64,000 bases of DNA from Rhizobium rhizogenes (lineage in GTDB: Bacteria > Pseudomonadota > Alphaproteobacteria > Rhizobiales > Rhizobiaceae), in assembly GCF_002005205.3 (NCBI RefSeq), contig NZ_CP019702.2, positions 1,802,001-1,866,000 of the forward strand, written 5' to 3'. The notes under the pieces were generated by a model. The model had not been told where the DNA came from, did not search any database, and saw only the letters and a list, made by a program, of their open reading frames with translations. Within the stretch, counting starts at the first letter, position 1, and each line of letters opens with the position of its first letter. Positions 44,077-53,064 of the stretch are shown one piece after another. Both the position numbers and the translations under genes were made by a program.

Positions 44077-45210
44077 ATGCGCATCTCAGCCAAATCTGCG
44101 GCACTTGCCCTTGGCCTTCTCGTATCCGCCGCCTGGCCGGCACTGGCCGAAAAGGTCACCGTCAAGGATGTGACGGGCAGGGATGTGGAAGTCAATGTTC
44201 CCGTTTCGCACATCATTTTGGGCGAAGGCCGGCAGATTTATTTCCTCGCGGCGCTCGACAAGGAAAACCCTTTCCAGCACGTGGTCGGCTGGCGCGACGA
44301 TCTGGCGAAGGCCGATCCGGAAACCTATGACGCCTATCTGGCCAAATACCCTGAGATTGCCAAGCTGCCGACCTTTGGCGGCATGAAGGACGGCACTTTC
44401 GACGTCGAGCAGGCCGTTGCGCTGAAGCCGGACGTGATCCTGATGAATATCGACGCCAAGACGGCGACCGAAGAGGCCGGCTACATCGAAAAGCTCGCCA
44501 AGGTCGGCATTCCGTTGGTCTATGTCGATTTCCGCGAAAAGCCGATGGAAAATACCGAGCCGAGCATGCGCCTGATGGGCAAGCTGACCGGCAAGGAAAA
44601 GATCGCCGAGGACTTCATCAAGTTCCGTGCTGACTCCATCGCCAAGGTTACCGATACGCTTGAAAAGGCCAATCCGAAGAAGCCCGTCGTCTTCGTTGAG
44701 CGCGCGGGCGGTTACTCCGACGATTGCTGCATGTCCTTCGGCGATGAAAACTTCGGCAAGATGGTTGAACTTGCCGGCGGCATCAACATGGCGAAAGACA
44801 TCATTCCCGGCACCTTTGGCACCGTCAATCCGGAACAGATCATCGCTTCCAACCCGGAACAGATCATCATCACCGGCGGCAACTGGAACGGTTACGTTCC
44901 CGGCGGCAACTGGGTCGGCGTCGGTTATGGCGCGGATGTGAAGGAAGCCCATCGCAAGCTGGAAAACCTGACCAAGCGTCCGGCCTTTACCGGCGTGCAG
45001 GCGGTGAAGGATGGCAATGTCCACGCCATCTGGCACCAGTTCTACAACAACCCGTACCAGTTCGTGGCCATTCAGGAAATCGCCAAGTGGCTGCATCCGG
45101 ATCTCTTTGGGGATCTCGATCCCGAGGCGACCTTCAAGGAACTGCATGCCCGCTTCCTGCCGCTTGACTACAAGCCCGGCTACTTCGTGTCGCTGAAGGA
45201 CGCGAAATAA
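44077..45210 (+). CDS. Iron-complex (FecB-type) ABC substrate-binding protein, first paralogue
   Basis: The 377-residue protein has a signal peptide (cleavage near ALAEKV, residue 24) and the helical-backbone periplasmic fold: VTGRDVEVNVPVSHIILGEG, then TFDVEQAVALKPDVILMN. A vicinal cysteine pair (217-218 in SDDCCMSFGDENFG) is shared at the same residue positions with the next protein. It is longer than BtuF or FhuD and is a separate subgroup. It would bind a ferric siderophore, heme or related complex for the shared permease/ATPase. The gene is first in the operon and is followed by a strong terminator-like hairpin. Confidence 0.85.
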   Translation: MRISAKSAALALGLLVSAAWPALAEKVTVKDVTGRDVEVNVPVSHIILGEGRQIYFLAALDKENPFQHVVGWRDDLAKADPETYDAYLAKYPEIAKLPTFGGMKDGTFDVEQAVALKPDVILMNIDAKTATEEAGYIEKLAKVGIPLVYVDFREKPMENTEPSMRLMGKLTGKEKIAEDFIKFRADSIAKVTDTLEKANPKKPVVFVERAGGYSDDCCMSFGDENFGKMVELAGGINMAKDIIPGTFGTVNPEQIIASNPEQIIITGGNWNGYVPGGNWVGVGYGADVKEAHRKLENLTKRPAFTGVQAVKDGNVHAIWHQFYNNPYQFVAIQEIAKWLHPDLFGDLDPEATFKELHARFLPLDYKPGYFVSLKDAK

Positions 45211-45247
45211 GACAGGGACGGTGAAGAGGAGCGCCGTCCGTTCGATG

Positions 45248-45284
45248 GATGAGACCGCAGTGATGCGGTTTCATCATTTCTTTT
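45248..45284 (+). terminator. Attenuating terminator between the two binding-protein genes
   Basis: A 12-bp stem with a single G-T pair (GATGAGACCGCA at 45248-45259, TGCGGTTTCATC at 45264-45275) and loop GTGA is followed by ATTTCTTTT. It lies 38 bases past the first stop and 22 bases before the second start, so downstream genes rely on read-through or a separate promoter. Confidence 0.8.
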
Positions 45285-45305
45285 GGAACTCAATGAGGAC
45301 TTCTC

Positions 45306-46445
45306 ATGCGGCTCAATGCTCTGAGGCATCTTGCGGTGCTGGCCTTCTCTCTTCTCGCCATGACAGCCCAGGCAGGCGAGATCACCGATGTTACCGGCCG
45401 CAAGGTCGAACTGGACCTGCCGGCCAAGCGTGTCATCGTTGGCGAGGCTCGCCAGATCCATGTCATCGCGGCGCTGAAGGGCGACAAGACCTTTGAAAAC
45501 ATCGTCGGCTGGCGTGACGATCTGCTCAAGAAAGACCCCGACAGTTACACGGCCTATGTCGAGCGTTTTCCGCAGATCGAGAAACTGCCGCGTTTCGGAT
45601 ATCTGCCGCAGGGTGACTTCAGCCTGGAAACGGCGATCACCCTTTCTCCTGATGTGATCACCCTCAATCTGGAAACGGAAAAAACCGCCAAGGAAAGTGG
45701 TTTCGAAGAGAAGGCTGCCGCTGCCGGCATCAAGATCGTTTATCTCGATTTCCGCATCGATCCCGATAAGAACAGCGAAGCCTCGATCGAAATTCTTGGA
45801 AAACTGTTCGGTGCGGAAGAGCGCGCCCAGGAATTCATCGCCTATCGCCGGGCTGAAATCGCCCGCGTGACCGACCGGCTCGCCAGCGTCAAGGACCTGA
45901 AGCGCCCGAATGTCTTTATCGAGCGTTCGCCCGGCATTTCCGGCGAGAACAATTGCTGCCGCACCTTTGGGTCCGCCAATTTCGGCGCGATGGTCGATCT
46001 GGCCGGTGGTCACAATATTGCCGACGGCATCATCAAGACGACCTTCGGCGATCTCAATCCTGAACAGCTGGTCGTCGCTGATCCTGACCATGTCATCGTC
46101 ACCGGCTCGAACTGGGCGGCGGAATCCGACATCAACCAGTTCGTTCCCCTTGGACTTGGCGCAGACACGGCGCTTTCGCGCGAGCGGCTGGCCAATCTGA
46201 TGACACGTACGCCGTTTCCGGAACTGAAGGCGGTCAAGCAGGGCAATGTCCATGCCGTCTGGCACCAGTTTTATGGCGCTCCTTACGAGTTTTTGCCGAT
46301 CCAGCAATTTGCCAAGTGGTTCCATCCGGACCTCTTCGCTGATCTCGACCCGGAAAAAAACGCTGAGGAATTTTACCGGAAGTTCCTCCCCGTTACCTAC
46401 AAGCCGGGCTATTTCGCCTCGCTCGAAAAAGGTTTGAACCAATGA
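45306..46445 (+). CDS. Iron-complex (FecB-type) ABC substrate-binding protein, second paralogue
   Basis: The 379-residue paralogue of the preceding protein has its own signal peptide (cleavage near AQAGEI) and the same domain order: DVTGRKVELDLPAKRVIVGE, VGWRDDLLKKDPDSY, and the Cys217-Cys218 pair in ENNCCRTFGSANFG. Both end with nearly the same DYKPGYFVSL/TYKPGYFASL motif. It stops with a four-base overlap to the permease gene, so this copy rather than the first is translationally coupled to the membrane components. Divergence in the ligand face suggests a second cargo. Confidence 0.85.
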   Translation: MRLNALRHLAVLAFSLLAMTAQAGEITDVTGRKVELDLPAKRVIVGEARQIHVIAALKGDKTFENIVGWRDDLLKKDPDSYTAYVERFPQIEKLPRFGYLPQGDFSLETAITLSPDVITLNLETEKTAKESGFEEKAAAAGIKIVYLDFRIDPDKNSEASIEILGKLFGAEERAQEFIAYRRAEIARVTDRLASVKDLKRPNVFIERSPGISGENNCCRTFGSANFGAMVDLAGGHNIADGIIKTTFGDLNPEQLVVADPDHVIVTGSNWAAESDINQFVPLGLGADTALSRERLANLMTRTPFPELKAVKQGNVHAVWHQFYGAPYEFLPIQQFAKWFHPDLFADLDPEKNAEEFYRKFLPVTYKPGYFASLEKGLNQ

Positions 46446-47509
46446 GTTCGCTGAATGAAAGCGCCGTTGGCGTCAGTGGGCGCGATCAATATCGCGCCCT
46501 TGCCGCGCGCAGGATCGTTATTCTTGTCGGGCTTTTCATCGCCCTGTGTTTCAGCATGGCCGCGGATATGGCGCTCGGCCCGGCGCGCTACACAATTTCC
46601 GAAGTTCTGGCGACCATTGCCGATCCGGCCGCTGCTGCAAACCAGCTGCGGGTGGTGATCTGGGATATCCGTATGCCGATTGCGCTGATGGCGGTCACCG
46701 TTGGCGCATCGCTGTCGGTTGCGGGCGCGCAGATGCAGACCATCCTGTCCAATCCGCTCGCCAGCCCCTTCACGCTCGGCATTTCCGCCGCTGCAAGTTT
46801 TGGCGCGGCGCTGGCGCTCGTCGGCGGCGTGGCGATCTTTCCGGGTGCCGTGCATTATATGGTGCCGATCAATGCCTTCATCATGGCCATGGTTGCGGCG
46901 CTGTTCATCCATTTTGCCTCGACGCTGCGGGGTGTGACGGTCGAAACCATCGTGCTCCTCGGCATCGCGCTGGTCTTCACCTTCAATGCGGCCCTGTCGC
47001 TGCTTGAATATCTCGCTTCCGAACAGGCGCTTGCCGCCGTGGTTTTCTGGACCATGGGCAGCCTGACGAAGGCGACGTGGGACAAGGTTTATATCACTGC
47101 CGCCATCCTTCTCGTTACCGTGCCGATATTCATGCGCAATGCCTGGGCGCTGACGGCGCTGCGGCTGGGTGACGACAAGGCGGCCAGCATGGGCATCAAT
47201 GTCCGGCGGCTGCGGTTGACGACCATGCTGACGGTCAGCCTTCTGGCGGCCATTCCGGTTTCCTTCGTCGGCACCATCGGCTTTGTCGGGCTGGTCGGTC
47301 CGCATATCGCCCGCATGGTGGTGGGTGAGGACCAGCGTTTCTTCCTGCCGGGTTCTGTGATCTGCGGCGCGCTGCTTCTGTCGGCAACCTCGGTCATCAG
47401 CAAGATCCTCATTCCCGGCGCTGTTCTGCCGATCGGGGTCATCACGGCGCTGGTTGGCGTACCGTTCTTTTTCGCGCTTATTTTCGGCAACAGGAGACGC
47501 GCATGGTAG
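46442..47509 (+). CDS. FecCD-type iron-complex ABC transporter permease
   Basis: The 355-residue membrane protein begins ATG within the previous stop (ATGA). Typical blocks are IRMPIALMAVTVGASLSVAG, MQTILSNPLASPFTLGISAAASFGA (partly quoted) and the late FVGTIGFVGLVGPHIARMVVG loop. About ten membrane segments are visible. A single permease serves as homodimer for two binding proteins. Overlaps the ATPase gene by seven bases. Confidence 0.92.
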   Translation: MSSLNESAVGVSGRDQYRALAARRIVILVGLFIALCFSMAADMALGPARYTISEVLATIADPAAAANQLRVVIWDIRMPIALMAVTVGASLSVAGAQMQTILSNPLASPFTLGISAAASFGAALALVGGVAIFPGAVHYMVPINAFIMAMVAALFIHFASTLRGVTVETIVLLGIALVFTFNAALSLLEYLASEQALAAVVFWTMGSLTKATWDKVYITAAILLVTVPIFMRNAWALTALRLGDDKAASMGINVRRLRLTTMLTVSLLAAIPVSFVGTIGFVGLVGPHIARMVVGEDQRFFLPGSVICGALLLSATSVISKILIPGAVLPIGVITALVGVPFFFALIFGNRRRAW

Positions 47510-48255
47510 CGCTCGCACTGAAGGATGTCGGCGCTGCCTATGGGCGCACCACGGTTCTCTCCAAGGTCGGTATCGATACGCTCGAAAGCGGCAGCGTGAC
47601 GGCGGTTATCGGCCCGAATGCCGCCGGCAAATCCACGCTTTTCAAGCGCATCGCCAGCCTCATTTCCGGCCCCGGACTGGTGGAACTCTCCGATACGGCA
47701 CGCGGCAATCGCGCCATCTGCTACATGCCGCAGGATACCGGCGCCAATGCCGTCCTGACGGTTTATGAATCCGTGCTGCTTTCCGCCAAGCAGGGCGGTG
47801 GCTGGCGTGTTCAGGACCATGAGCTGTTCGAGATCGATGCCATTCTCAAGGCGCTGAAAATCCAGGACCTTGCCTTCCGCGGTCTCGGTGAACTGTCCGG
47901 CGGCCAGCGGCAGCTGGTGTCGCTGGCGCAGGCGCTGGCACGCAAGCCGGAAGTGCTGCTGATGGACGAGCTGACATCGGCGCTCGACCTTCACCGGCAG
48001 ATCGAGGTTTTAGGTTTCGTCACCGAACTGGCCCAGAAAACAGGCATGATCGTGCTGATCGCCCTGCATGACCTCAATCATGCGCTGCGTTATTGCGAGA
48101 ACACCATGGTGATCGCGCGTGGTGAAATGGTGGTGAGCGGCAGCACGGAAACGGTAATAACCTCCGATATGCTGCGCGATATCTATCGTATCGATGCGCG
48201 CATCGAACCCTGTTCGCAGGGCAGGCCCATGGTCATCGTCGACGGGGCTATCTGA
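47503..48255 (+). CDS. FecE-type iron-complex ABC transporter ATPase
   Basis: The 250-residue protein has Walker A GPNAAGKST at about 38-46, signature LSGGQRQL, Walker B VLLMDELTSALD (Leu where Pro is usual) and the switch His in ALHDLNHAL. It ends the transport part of the iron locus. The next gene, for the sigma factor, has its own iron box 46 bases past this stop. Confidence 0.9.
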   Translation: MVALALKDVGAAYGRTTVLSKVGIDTLESGSVTAVIGPNAAGKSTLFKRIASLISGPGLVELSDTARGNRAICYMPQDTGANAVLTVYESVLLSAKQGGGWRVQDHELFEIDAILKALKIQDLAFRGLGELSGGQRQLVSLAQALARKPEVLLMDELTSALDLHRQIEVLGFVTELAQKTGMIVLIALHDLNHALRYCENTMVIARGEMVVSGSTETVITSDMLRDIYRIDARIEPCSQGRPMVIVDGAI

Positions 48256-48300
48256 CAGCCGCCGGATCCGGCCGCATCCGCCTGCGGCCGCACAAATTCT

Positions 48301-48315
48301 TGATGATAATAGTCA
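48301..48315. promoter_or_regulatory. Putative RirA iron box 2 (TGA-N9-TCA)
   Basis: TGATGATAATAGTCA matches the same consensus 113 bases upstream of the ECF sigma gene start, in the 172-base gap after the ATPase gene. Confidence 0.6.
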
Positions 48316-48427
48316 TGAAATATCTGTTCGACCGGCGGTTTGAATGTTAGAGATCGGGTGGAAAACCGCGACGCCATGCGGGCGGCCTGCAGTTTCGCTG
48401 ATCCTTGAAATTTCTCTCGGTTGAGAC

Positions 48428-48928
48428 ATGGGCATACGGGAAGATGACAAGCGTTATAACGCTTACGTCGCGCATAGGGTCGACCTGATCAAATACGCCA
48501 CCCTCATTTTGGGATCGCGGGCGGATGCGGAGGACGTTGTTCAGGAAGCGTTCCTGAAATTCGTTCCGGAAGCTTCCGGCAACCCTTCCAATCTCAAATC
48601 CTATCTCTTCCGCATCGTTCGCAATCTCGCCCTCGACAATCGCCGGCGCAGCCGGCAGGACCTCCGTGAGCGGCCGGACGATACCCCGTTCTGGGGCGTG
48701 CCGCAGGATAATGGCACGCCGGAGGAACATGCCCTGTTCTGTGATGAAGTCCGGCAGATGCAGACTATTTTGGCGACCTTGCCGGTTCAGGCGCGCGTGG
48801 CATTGGAAATGCATAGATTCGGTGGTTACAATATGGAGGAAATCGCGCGTCACCTCGGCGTGTCCGTGGCCAGCGCCCATCGGATGATCAAGGGCGGCAT
48901 TGCCGCAATTACCAAGGAAATGAAGTAA
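48428..48928 (+). CDS. ECF sigma factor, FecI/RpoI (HasI)-like
   Basis: The 166-residue protein has sigma region 2 (RVDLIKYATLILGSRADAEDVVQEAFLKF, quoted in part) with SYLFRIVRNLALDNRRR, and region 4 helix-turn-helix NMEEIARHLGVSVASAHRMI. It belongs to the iron-uptake ECF group, which is activated when a TonB receptor with an N-terminal signalling domain is occupied. It is followed by a FecR-type anti-sigma gene and such a receptor gene. Likely targets are the receptor and hemophore genes. Confidence 0.9.
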   Translation: MGIREDDKRYNAYVAHRVDLIKYATLILGSRADAEDVVQEAFLKFVPEASGNPSNLKSYLFRIVRNLALDNRRRSRQDLRERPDDTPFWGVPQDNGTPEEHALFCDEVRQMQTILATLPVQARVALEMHRFGGYNMEEIARHLGVSVASAHRMIKGGIAAITKEMK

Positions 48929-49040
48929 AGTTGTCCTGATTGCCGCATCCCGTGAAAAAAATCTCTCTCTCAAACGTCTTTATAGAAACGCGGAAGACGA
49001 GGCGGCTCCTCCGCCTAGCCAAAGGAACTGGCCGGGTTCA

Positions 49041-50039
49041 ATGACCATTGATCCAGACAAGAAAATAGAATTGCCGAACGGGAAAGCGGAAGAGGCGGCC
49101 GATTGGCTGCTGCGTCTGCAGGCAGGTTCAGTGGAGCCGCGGCTGAAGGCTGAATTCGATCGATGGCTGGCATCGTCCCCGGCGAACCGTCTTGCGTGGG
49201 ACCGGACGTGCAGGACCTGGCGAAACCTCGGTCTGGTCGAGCCGGCCTTCAGAAATCTCTGGGAAGACGCGCCGCACCTGCCGGAAAAGGCTGCAAGACA
49301 CATATCTTTGTGGCGGCGCTGGTCCGTGCGGCACTATGCCGGAGCGGCGATGGCTGCTGCGGCCCTCTGTCTTGCGGTGCTGTTCGCCCCCGTATTTTTC
49401 GTCCATATCAAGGCTGATTACCAGACCAGCACCGCTGAAAGCCGCACGATCGTGCTGGAAGATGGCAGCAGGGTGCAGCTTGCCGCAGCGAGCGCGCTTT
49501 CGGCGGATTTTACCGATGGCCGCCGCACTGTGAAGGTGCTGAAGGGGGAAGCTTTTTTTGACGTGGTGCCGGACACAACACGTCCCTTTGTCGTGGAAGC
49601 GAAGAACGTCACCGTTCAGGTGCTGGGCACGGCTTTCGATGTCGACCTGACGGATGGGGTGACCCAGGTTGCGCTTGCCCATGGTTCCGTGGAAGCCTCC
49701 TTCCGCAACGCGCCACCAACCCGGCTCGTGCCGGGTGAAATGCTGATTGTCGACGCTTCCGGCGCGATCCGCAAAGAGAATGTTCCGGTCGAGGATATTG
49801 GTGGCTGGCGCAATGGCGAGCTTTACGTGGTGGATGCGACGATAGGCTCCGTCGTGGAGCAGATCCAGCGCTACCATCCGGCCTGGCTGACCATGGCCGA
49901 CAAACGGCTCGCAGAGCAGCGGGTGACGGGTTTTTATGATTTGCGCGATCCGGATCGTGCACTGGAAGCACTGGTGGAACCCTATAGGGGCAAGGTGCAT
50001 GCGATTGGCAGCAGCGCTCGCATCATCACCCGCTTCTGA
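49041..50039 (+). CDS. FecR-type anti-sigma/sigma regulator (HasS-like)
   Basis: The 332-residue protein has the FecR plan: cytoplasmic N-terminal part with EAADWLLRLQ and RWLASSPANRLAWDRTCRTW, one membrane segment at about 98-121 (AAMAAAALCLAVLFAPVFFV), and a periplasmic FecR domain (SRTIVLEDGSRVQLAAASAL, then LKGEAFFDVV and VQVLGTAFDV). A C-terminal domain with VVEQIQRYHPAWLTMADKRL, as in signalling receptors, would meet the receptor's N-terminal domain. It transfers the surface signal to the sigma factor. The start is ATG 49041 after AGGAACTGG. The gap to the next gene contains iron box 3. Confidence 0.9.
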   Translation: MTIDPDKKIELPNGKAEEAADWLLRLQAGSVEPRLKAEFDRWLASSPANRLAWDRTCRTWRNLGLVEPAFRNLWEDAPHLPEKAARHISLWRRWSVRHYAGAAMAAAALCLAVLFAPVFFVHIKADYQTSTAESRTIVLEDGSRVQLAAASALSADFTDGRRTVKVLKGEAFFDVVPDTTRPFVVEAKNVTVQVLGTAFDVDLTDGVTQVALAHGSVEASFRNAPPTRLVPGEMLIVDASGAIRKENVPVEDIGGWRNGELYVVDATIGSVVEQIQRYHPAWLTMADKRLAEQRVTGFYDLRDPDRALEALVEPYRGKVHAIGSSARIITRF

Positions 50040-50134
50040 AACCTTTCGAAACAAAAATAATATTTATTTTTCAGTAATTTATAAAATTTTCTCCAAAAGC
50101 CTGAAAAAAAACGCCGAGGCAATCGTCTTTTTGT

Positions 50135-50149
50135 TGAGTAATACGGTCA
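50135..50149. promoter_or_regulatory. Putative RirA iron box 3 (TGA-N9-TCA)
   Basis: TGAGTAATACGGTCA, flanked to TTGA/TCAA symmetry, is 40 bases before the receptor start. A sigma-dependent promoter may overlap it but I could not define one. Confidence 0.65.
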
Positions 50150-50188
50150 AGATATGTCCGGAGCGAAAGACAGGAAGACAAAAGCAAT

Positions 50189-52960
50189 ATGCGCCTCCAC
50201 AAATGTATGACGGGCCAGGGGAAAAAAGCGGGAAAGCAGACGCGCAGGGCTGTGTTGCTGGCGACGACTGCGCTCGTCGTTTCAATCTCGACGACGGTTT
50301 TTGCGCAGACAGGACCCAATGCCGCAAATGGCCAGCGTGCCGGTGGCGAGCAGGGTGCGACGCGGCCGTTCAATATTCCCGCCCAGTCGCTGTCATCCGT
50401 CGTCGGCGCTTTCGGGCGGCAATCCGGTCTTCAGGTCACGCTTGCCACACCATCGGCCGGCAATGTGCGCACCAATGCCGTCACCGGCAGTTTTACGGTG
50501 CGGGAAGCCCTGTCACGGCTTCTGGCCGGTACCGGCGTCAATTTCCGCATCGCCGGAAATGGCAGAACCGTCATCATCGGCACGGGGCAGGCGGCGGCTG
50601 ATCTCTCCGGGGCGGAAGGCACGACCGTTCTCGAGGAAATCACCGTGACGGGCAAGACCGGGCGCAATTCCGTTGCCGGTACCGGGTATCAGGGAACGCC
50701 GGACTGGGTTTACGAAACCCCCGCCAGTGTGAGTGTCGTCAGCCGCGAGGCGATCCAGTCCGCCGGCGTGCGCAACACGCGCGATGTTTTCAACCGGGTT
50801 TCCGGCGTTTATGCCGGCGAGGGCAATGGCAGCTTCCCGACCGTTTCGCCGAATGTGCGCGGTTTGCAGGAAAGCGGCCGCGTGGTCGTCTCCATCGACG
50901 GTGCACGGCAGAATGCGCAGCGTGGCGCGGCCTTCGGCGGAGCCACGAGTTACACCGCAAGTGCCGGGCAGGGTTACGTGGATGTCGCTTTCATCCGTGC
51001 CGTCGAGATCGATAAAATAACCAATGCGCGGTCGGGTAACGCCGGCTCTCTGGGCGGCAGGGTGGAATTCCGTACCGTCAGCGCCGATGACCTGATTGCT
51101 GCGGGTGAAAACAGGGGCGGGGAAGTGAATGTGTCCCGCGGTACCAATGGCTACGATTTTCAGGGTTCGGTTCTTGGCGCCGTTCGCTCGCCTGAGGGCC
51201 CGTTCTCCTTCGTTGCGGGTTACAGCCGCACGATCATGGATGAATACGAAATCGGGACCAGGGGAGAGGCCAGAAGCACCGCCACGACGATGAAGGATCT
51301 GCTTGGCCGCGATGGCTGGTCGAGCTTTTTCAAGGGCGAAGGCGATTTTGGTGATGTGCAGGCCTCGCTGTCGTGGATGCATCAGGAGAATGATTTCGTT
51401 CAGGGCGCGTCCGAGGTGATCGACCGGGAGAGCGTGCGCAATGACAGCGTCGTCGCGAAGCTGGACTGGGACCCCGAGAGCGAACTGATCGACTTCAAAT
51501 CGTCGCTGTGGCTCAACGATAATATGACGCATGAACTGCGTGCGGCGCGTACTTATGCGGTCGAGACGAATCTTGACATGGGCCTGCGCAGTTTCGGCGG
51601 CAGCTTGGAGAATACCAGCCGCTTCGACACCAGTGTCGGTGCACTCAGCCTGAATTATGGGGCCGAAGCCTTTCGCGACATAGCGACGTCCGTCGCGACA
51701 AGTGCCAAAATCACGGAAAATCCGTCCTTTGCCAGCAGCTATACGTCTTTCAGCCCTGCCGGGCGACGAGATGTCGCCAGCCTGTTTTTGAATGGCGAAC
51801 TGGAGCCGGCCGAATGGATCACGCTGAGTGGGGGCGTGCGTTACGACTGGTCACGCCTGAAGGGATCGGCGACCTATTATAGCGTCAAGGACACAACGGT
51901 AACGACAAGTGTGCCCTGTGAACTGGTGAGTAATCGTTATACGCCTTTGGAGTATTTCAATCAGGTCTTCCTGCCCGTAAATCCGCCCGTATGGGCGTCG
52001 CGTTATAACGTCTTTCTCGCCAGCGTCTGGCCGCGCGCATCGGCCAACTGCATGCCGGGTACGGGGATAACCACCAATACATCCGTCATCGAATATCCCT
52101 CGCATGAAGTTGACATCGATCGCACCTACAGCGCCTGGCTGCCCTCCGCCACCATCGAGCTGAAACCCGTCGACTGGTTCCGTCCCTACGTAAGCTACTC
52201 CCAGAGCCTGCGTCCGCCGACAATCCTCGAGGCATTTTTTGCCGGTGCGCGTCCGGGCGATAGCCCCGGATATGAATATGCTCCGAACCAATCTCTGCGT
52301 GCGGAAAAAGCCACGACCTACGAAATCGGCGCGAATATGAGCTTCGACGGCGTGCTGCTGGACAACGATTCCATCCGCATCAAGATGGCCGCCTTTCGTC
52401 GCGAGGTGAAGGACTACATCGCGCTCGGTCATCTCGTCACGGATCAGGTTCCCGACCGCACCTATACCAGCTTCGTCAATCTGGATGGCACGACCTATAT
52501 GCGCGGGCTTGAATTCGAGGGCAATTACGATGCCCGCAGTTTCTGGATCGGCGGATCGGCGACGCTCCTGAAGACCGAATGGCCTGAGAAGACACAGGTT
52601 TTTTCCAACGGCACGACCACGACAACGGGCGAGATCGTCGCCTGGCCGGGCGATGTCGCGCCGAAGGTGAAGCTGACGCTGGATGGCGGCATGCGGTTCT
52701 TCGATGAAAAATTCTCGCTGGGCGCAAGGCTTAACCATGTCACCCCGACCCAGTCGCGGACGCTCGATACGGAGGGCAATCTGCGTGAGGTGACCGACCC
52801 TTACACGACGGTGGACCTCTACGGATCTTACGCTTTCAACGAGAAGGCAACGCTTCGCTTCGCTGTCAACAACCTGACGGATCGCAAATATATCCCGGCC
52901 GCCAGCGCCTATACGGCCCCGGGCCGCACCTTTATCGCGACGATGAACGTGAAGTTCTGA
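50189..52960 (+). CDS. TonB-dependent signalling receptor for heme/hemophore (HasR-like)
   Basis: The 923-residue outer-membrane protein has a signal peptide (cleavage near VFAQTG, about residue 41), an STN signalling domain (FNIPAQSLSSVVGAFGRQSG at 61-80 to about 132), a TonB-box-like EEITVTG at 149-155, the plug (ETPASVSVVSREAIQSAGVR, GSFPTVSPNVRGL) and a 22-strand barrel ending in aromatic Phe (MNVKF). The SLRPPTILEAFF block and the NQSLRAEKATTYEIG block sit where hemoglobin/heme receptors have FRAP and NPNL motifs, but in altered form. The domain plan and neighbours (sigma, anti-sigma, hemophore) favour HasR function: taking heme from the hemophore and signalling to FecR. Confidence 0.88.
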   Translation: MRLHKCMTGQGKKAGKQTRRAVLLATTALVVSISTTVFAQTGPNAANGQRAGGEQGATRPFNIPAQSLSSVVGAFGRQSGLQVTLATPSAGNVRTNAVTGSFTVREALSRLLAGTGVNFRIAGNGRTVIIGTGQAAADLSGAEGTTVLEEITVTGKTGRNSVAGTGYQGTPDWVYETPASVSVVSREAIQSAGVRNTRDVFNRVSGVYAGEGNGSFPTVSPNVRGLQESGRVVVSIDGARQNAQRGAAFGGATSYTASAGQGYVDVAFIRAVEIDKITNARSGNAGSLGGRVEFRTVSADDLIAAGENRGGEVNVSRGTNGYDFQGSVLGAVRSPEGPFSFVAGYSRTIMDEYEIGTRGEARSTATTMKDLLGRDGWSSFFKGEGDFGDVQASLSWMHQENDFVQGASEVIDRESVRNDSVVAKLDWDPESELIDFKSSLWLNDNMTHELRAARTYAVETNLDMGLRSFGGSLENTSRFDTSVGALSLNYGAEAFRDIATSVATSAKITENPSFASSYTSFSPAGRRDVASLFLNGELEPAEWITLSGGVRYDWSRLKGSATYYSVKDTTVTTSVPCELVSNRYTPLEYFNQVFLPVNPPVWASRYNVFLASVWPRASANCMPGTGITTNTSVIEYPSHEVDIDRTYSAWLPSATIELKPVDWFRPYVSYSQSLRPPTILEAFFAGARPGDSPGYEYAPNQSLRAEKATTYEIGANMSFDGVLLDNDSIRIKMAAFRREVKDYIALGHLVTDQVPDRTYTSFVNLDGTTYMRGLEFEGNYDARSFWIGGSATLLKTEWPEKTQVFSNGTTTTTGEIVAWPGDVAPKVKLTLDGGMRFFDEKFSLGARLNHVTPTQSRTLDTEGNLREVTDPYTTVDLYGSYAFNEKATLRFAVNNLTDRKYIPAASAYTAPGRTFIATMNVKF

Positions 52961-52975
52961 ACCGTGGAAGAAATT

Positions 52976-53033
52976 CTCCGGGCTGGGTTGCAGCCCGTCC
53001 CGGAGATGAAACGCCTTCGTCACAGAACGAAGG
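52976..53033 (+). other. Two hairpins between receptor and hemophore genes
   Basis: CTCCGGG (52976-52982)/CCCGGAG (52999-53005) encloses an inner CTG/CAG, and CCTTCGT (53014-53020)/ACGAAGG (53027-53033) forms a second 7-bp stem. There is no T-run, so they may set the hemophore:receptor mRNA ratio by processing or stability. Confidence 0.5.
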
Positions 53034-53064
53034 TATCGATATTGGCCAGCAAAGGAGTACACCT

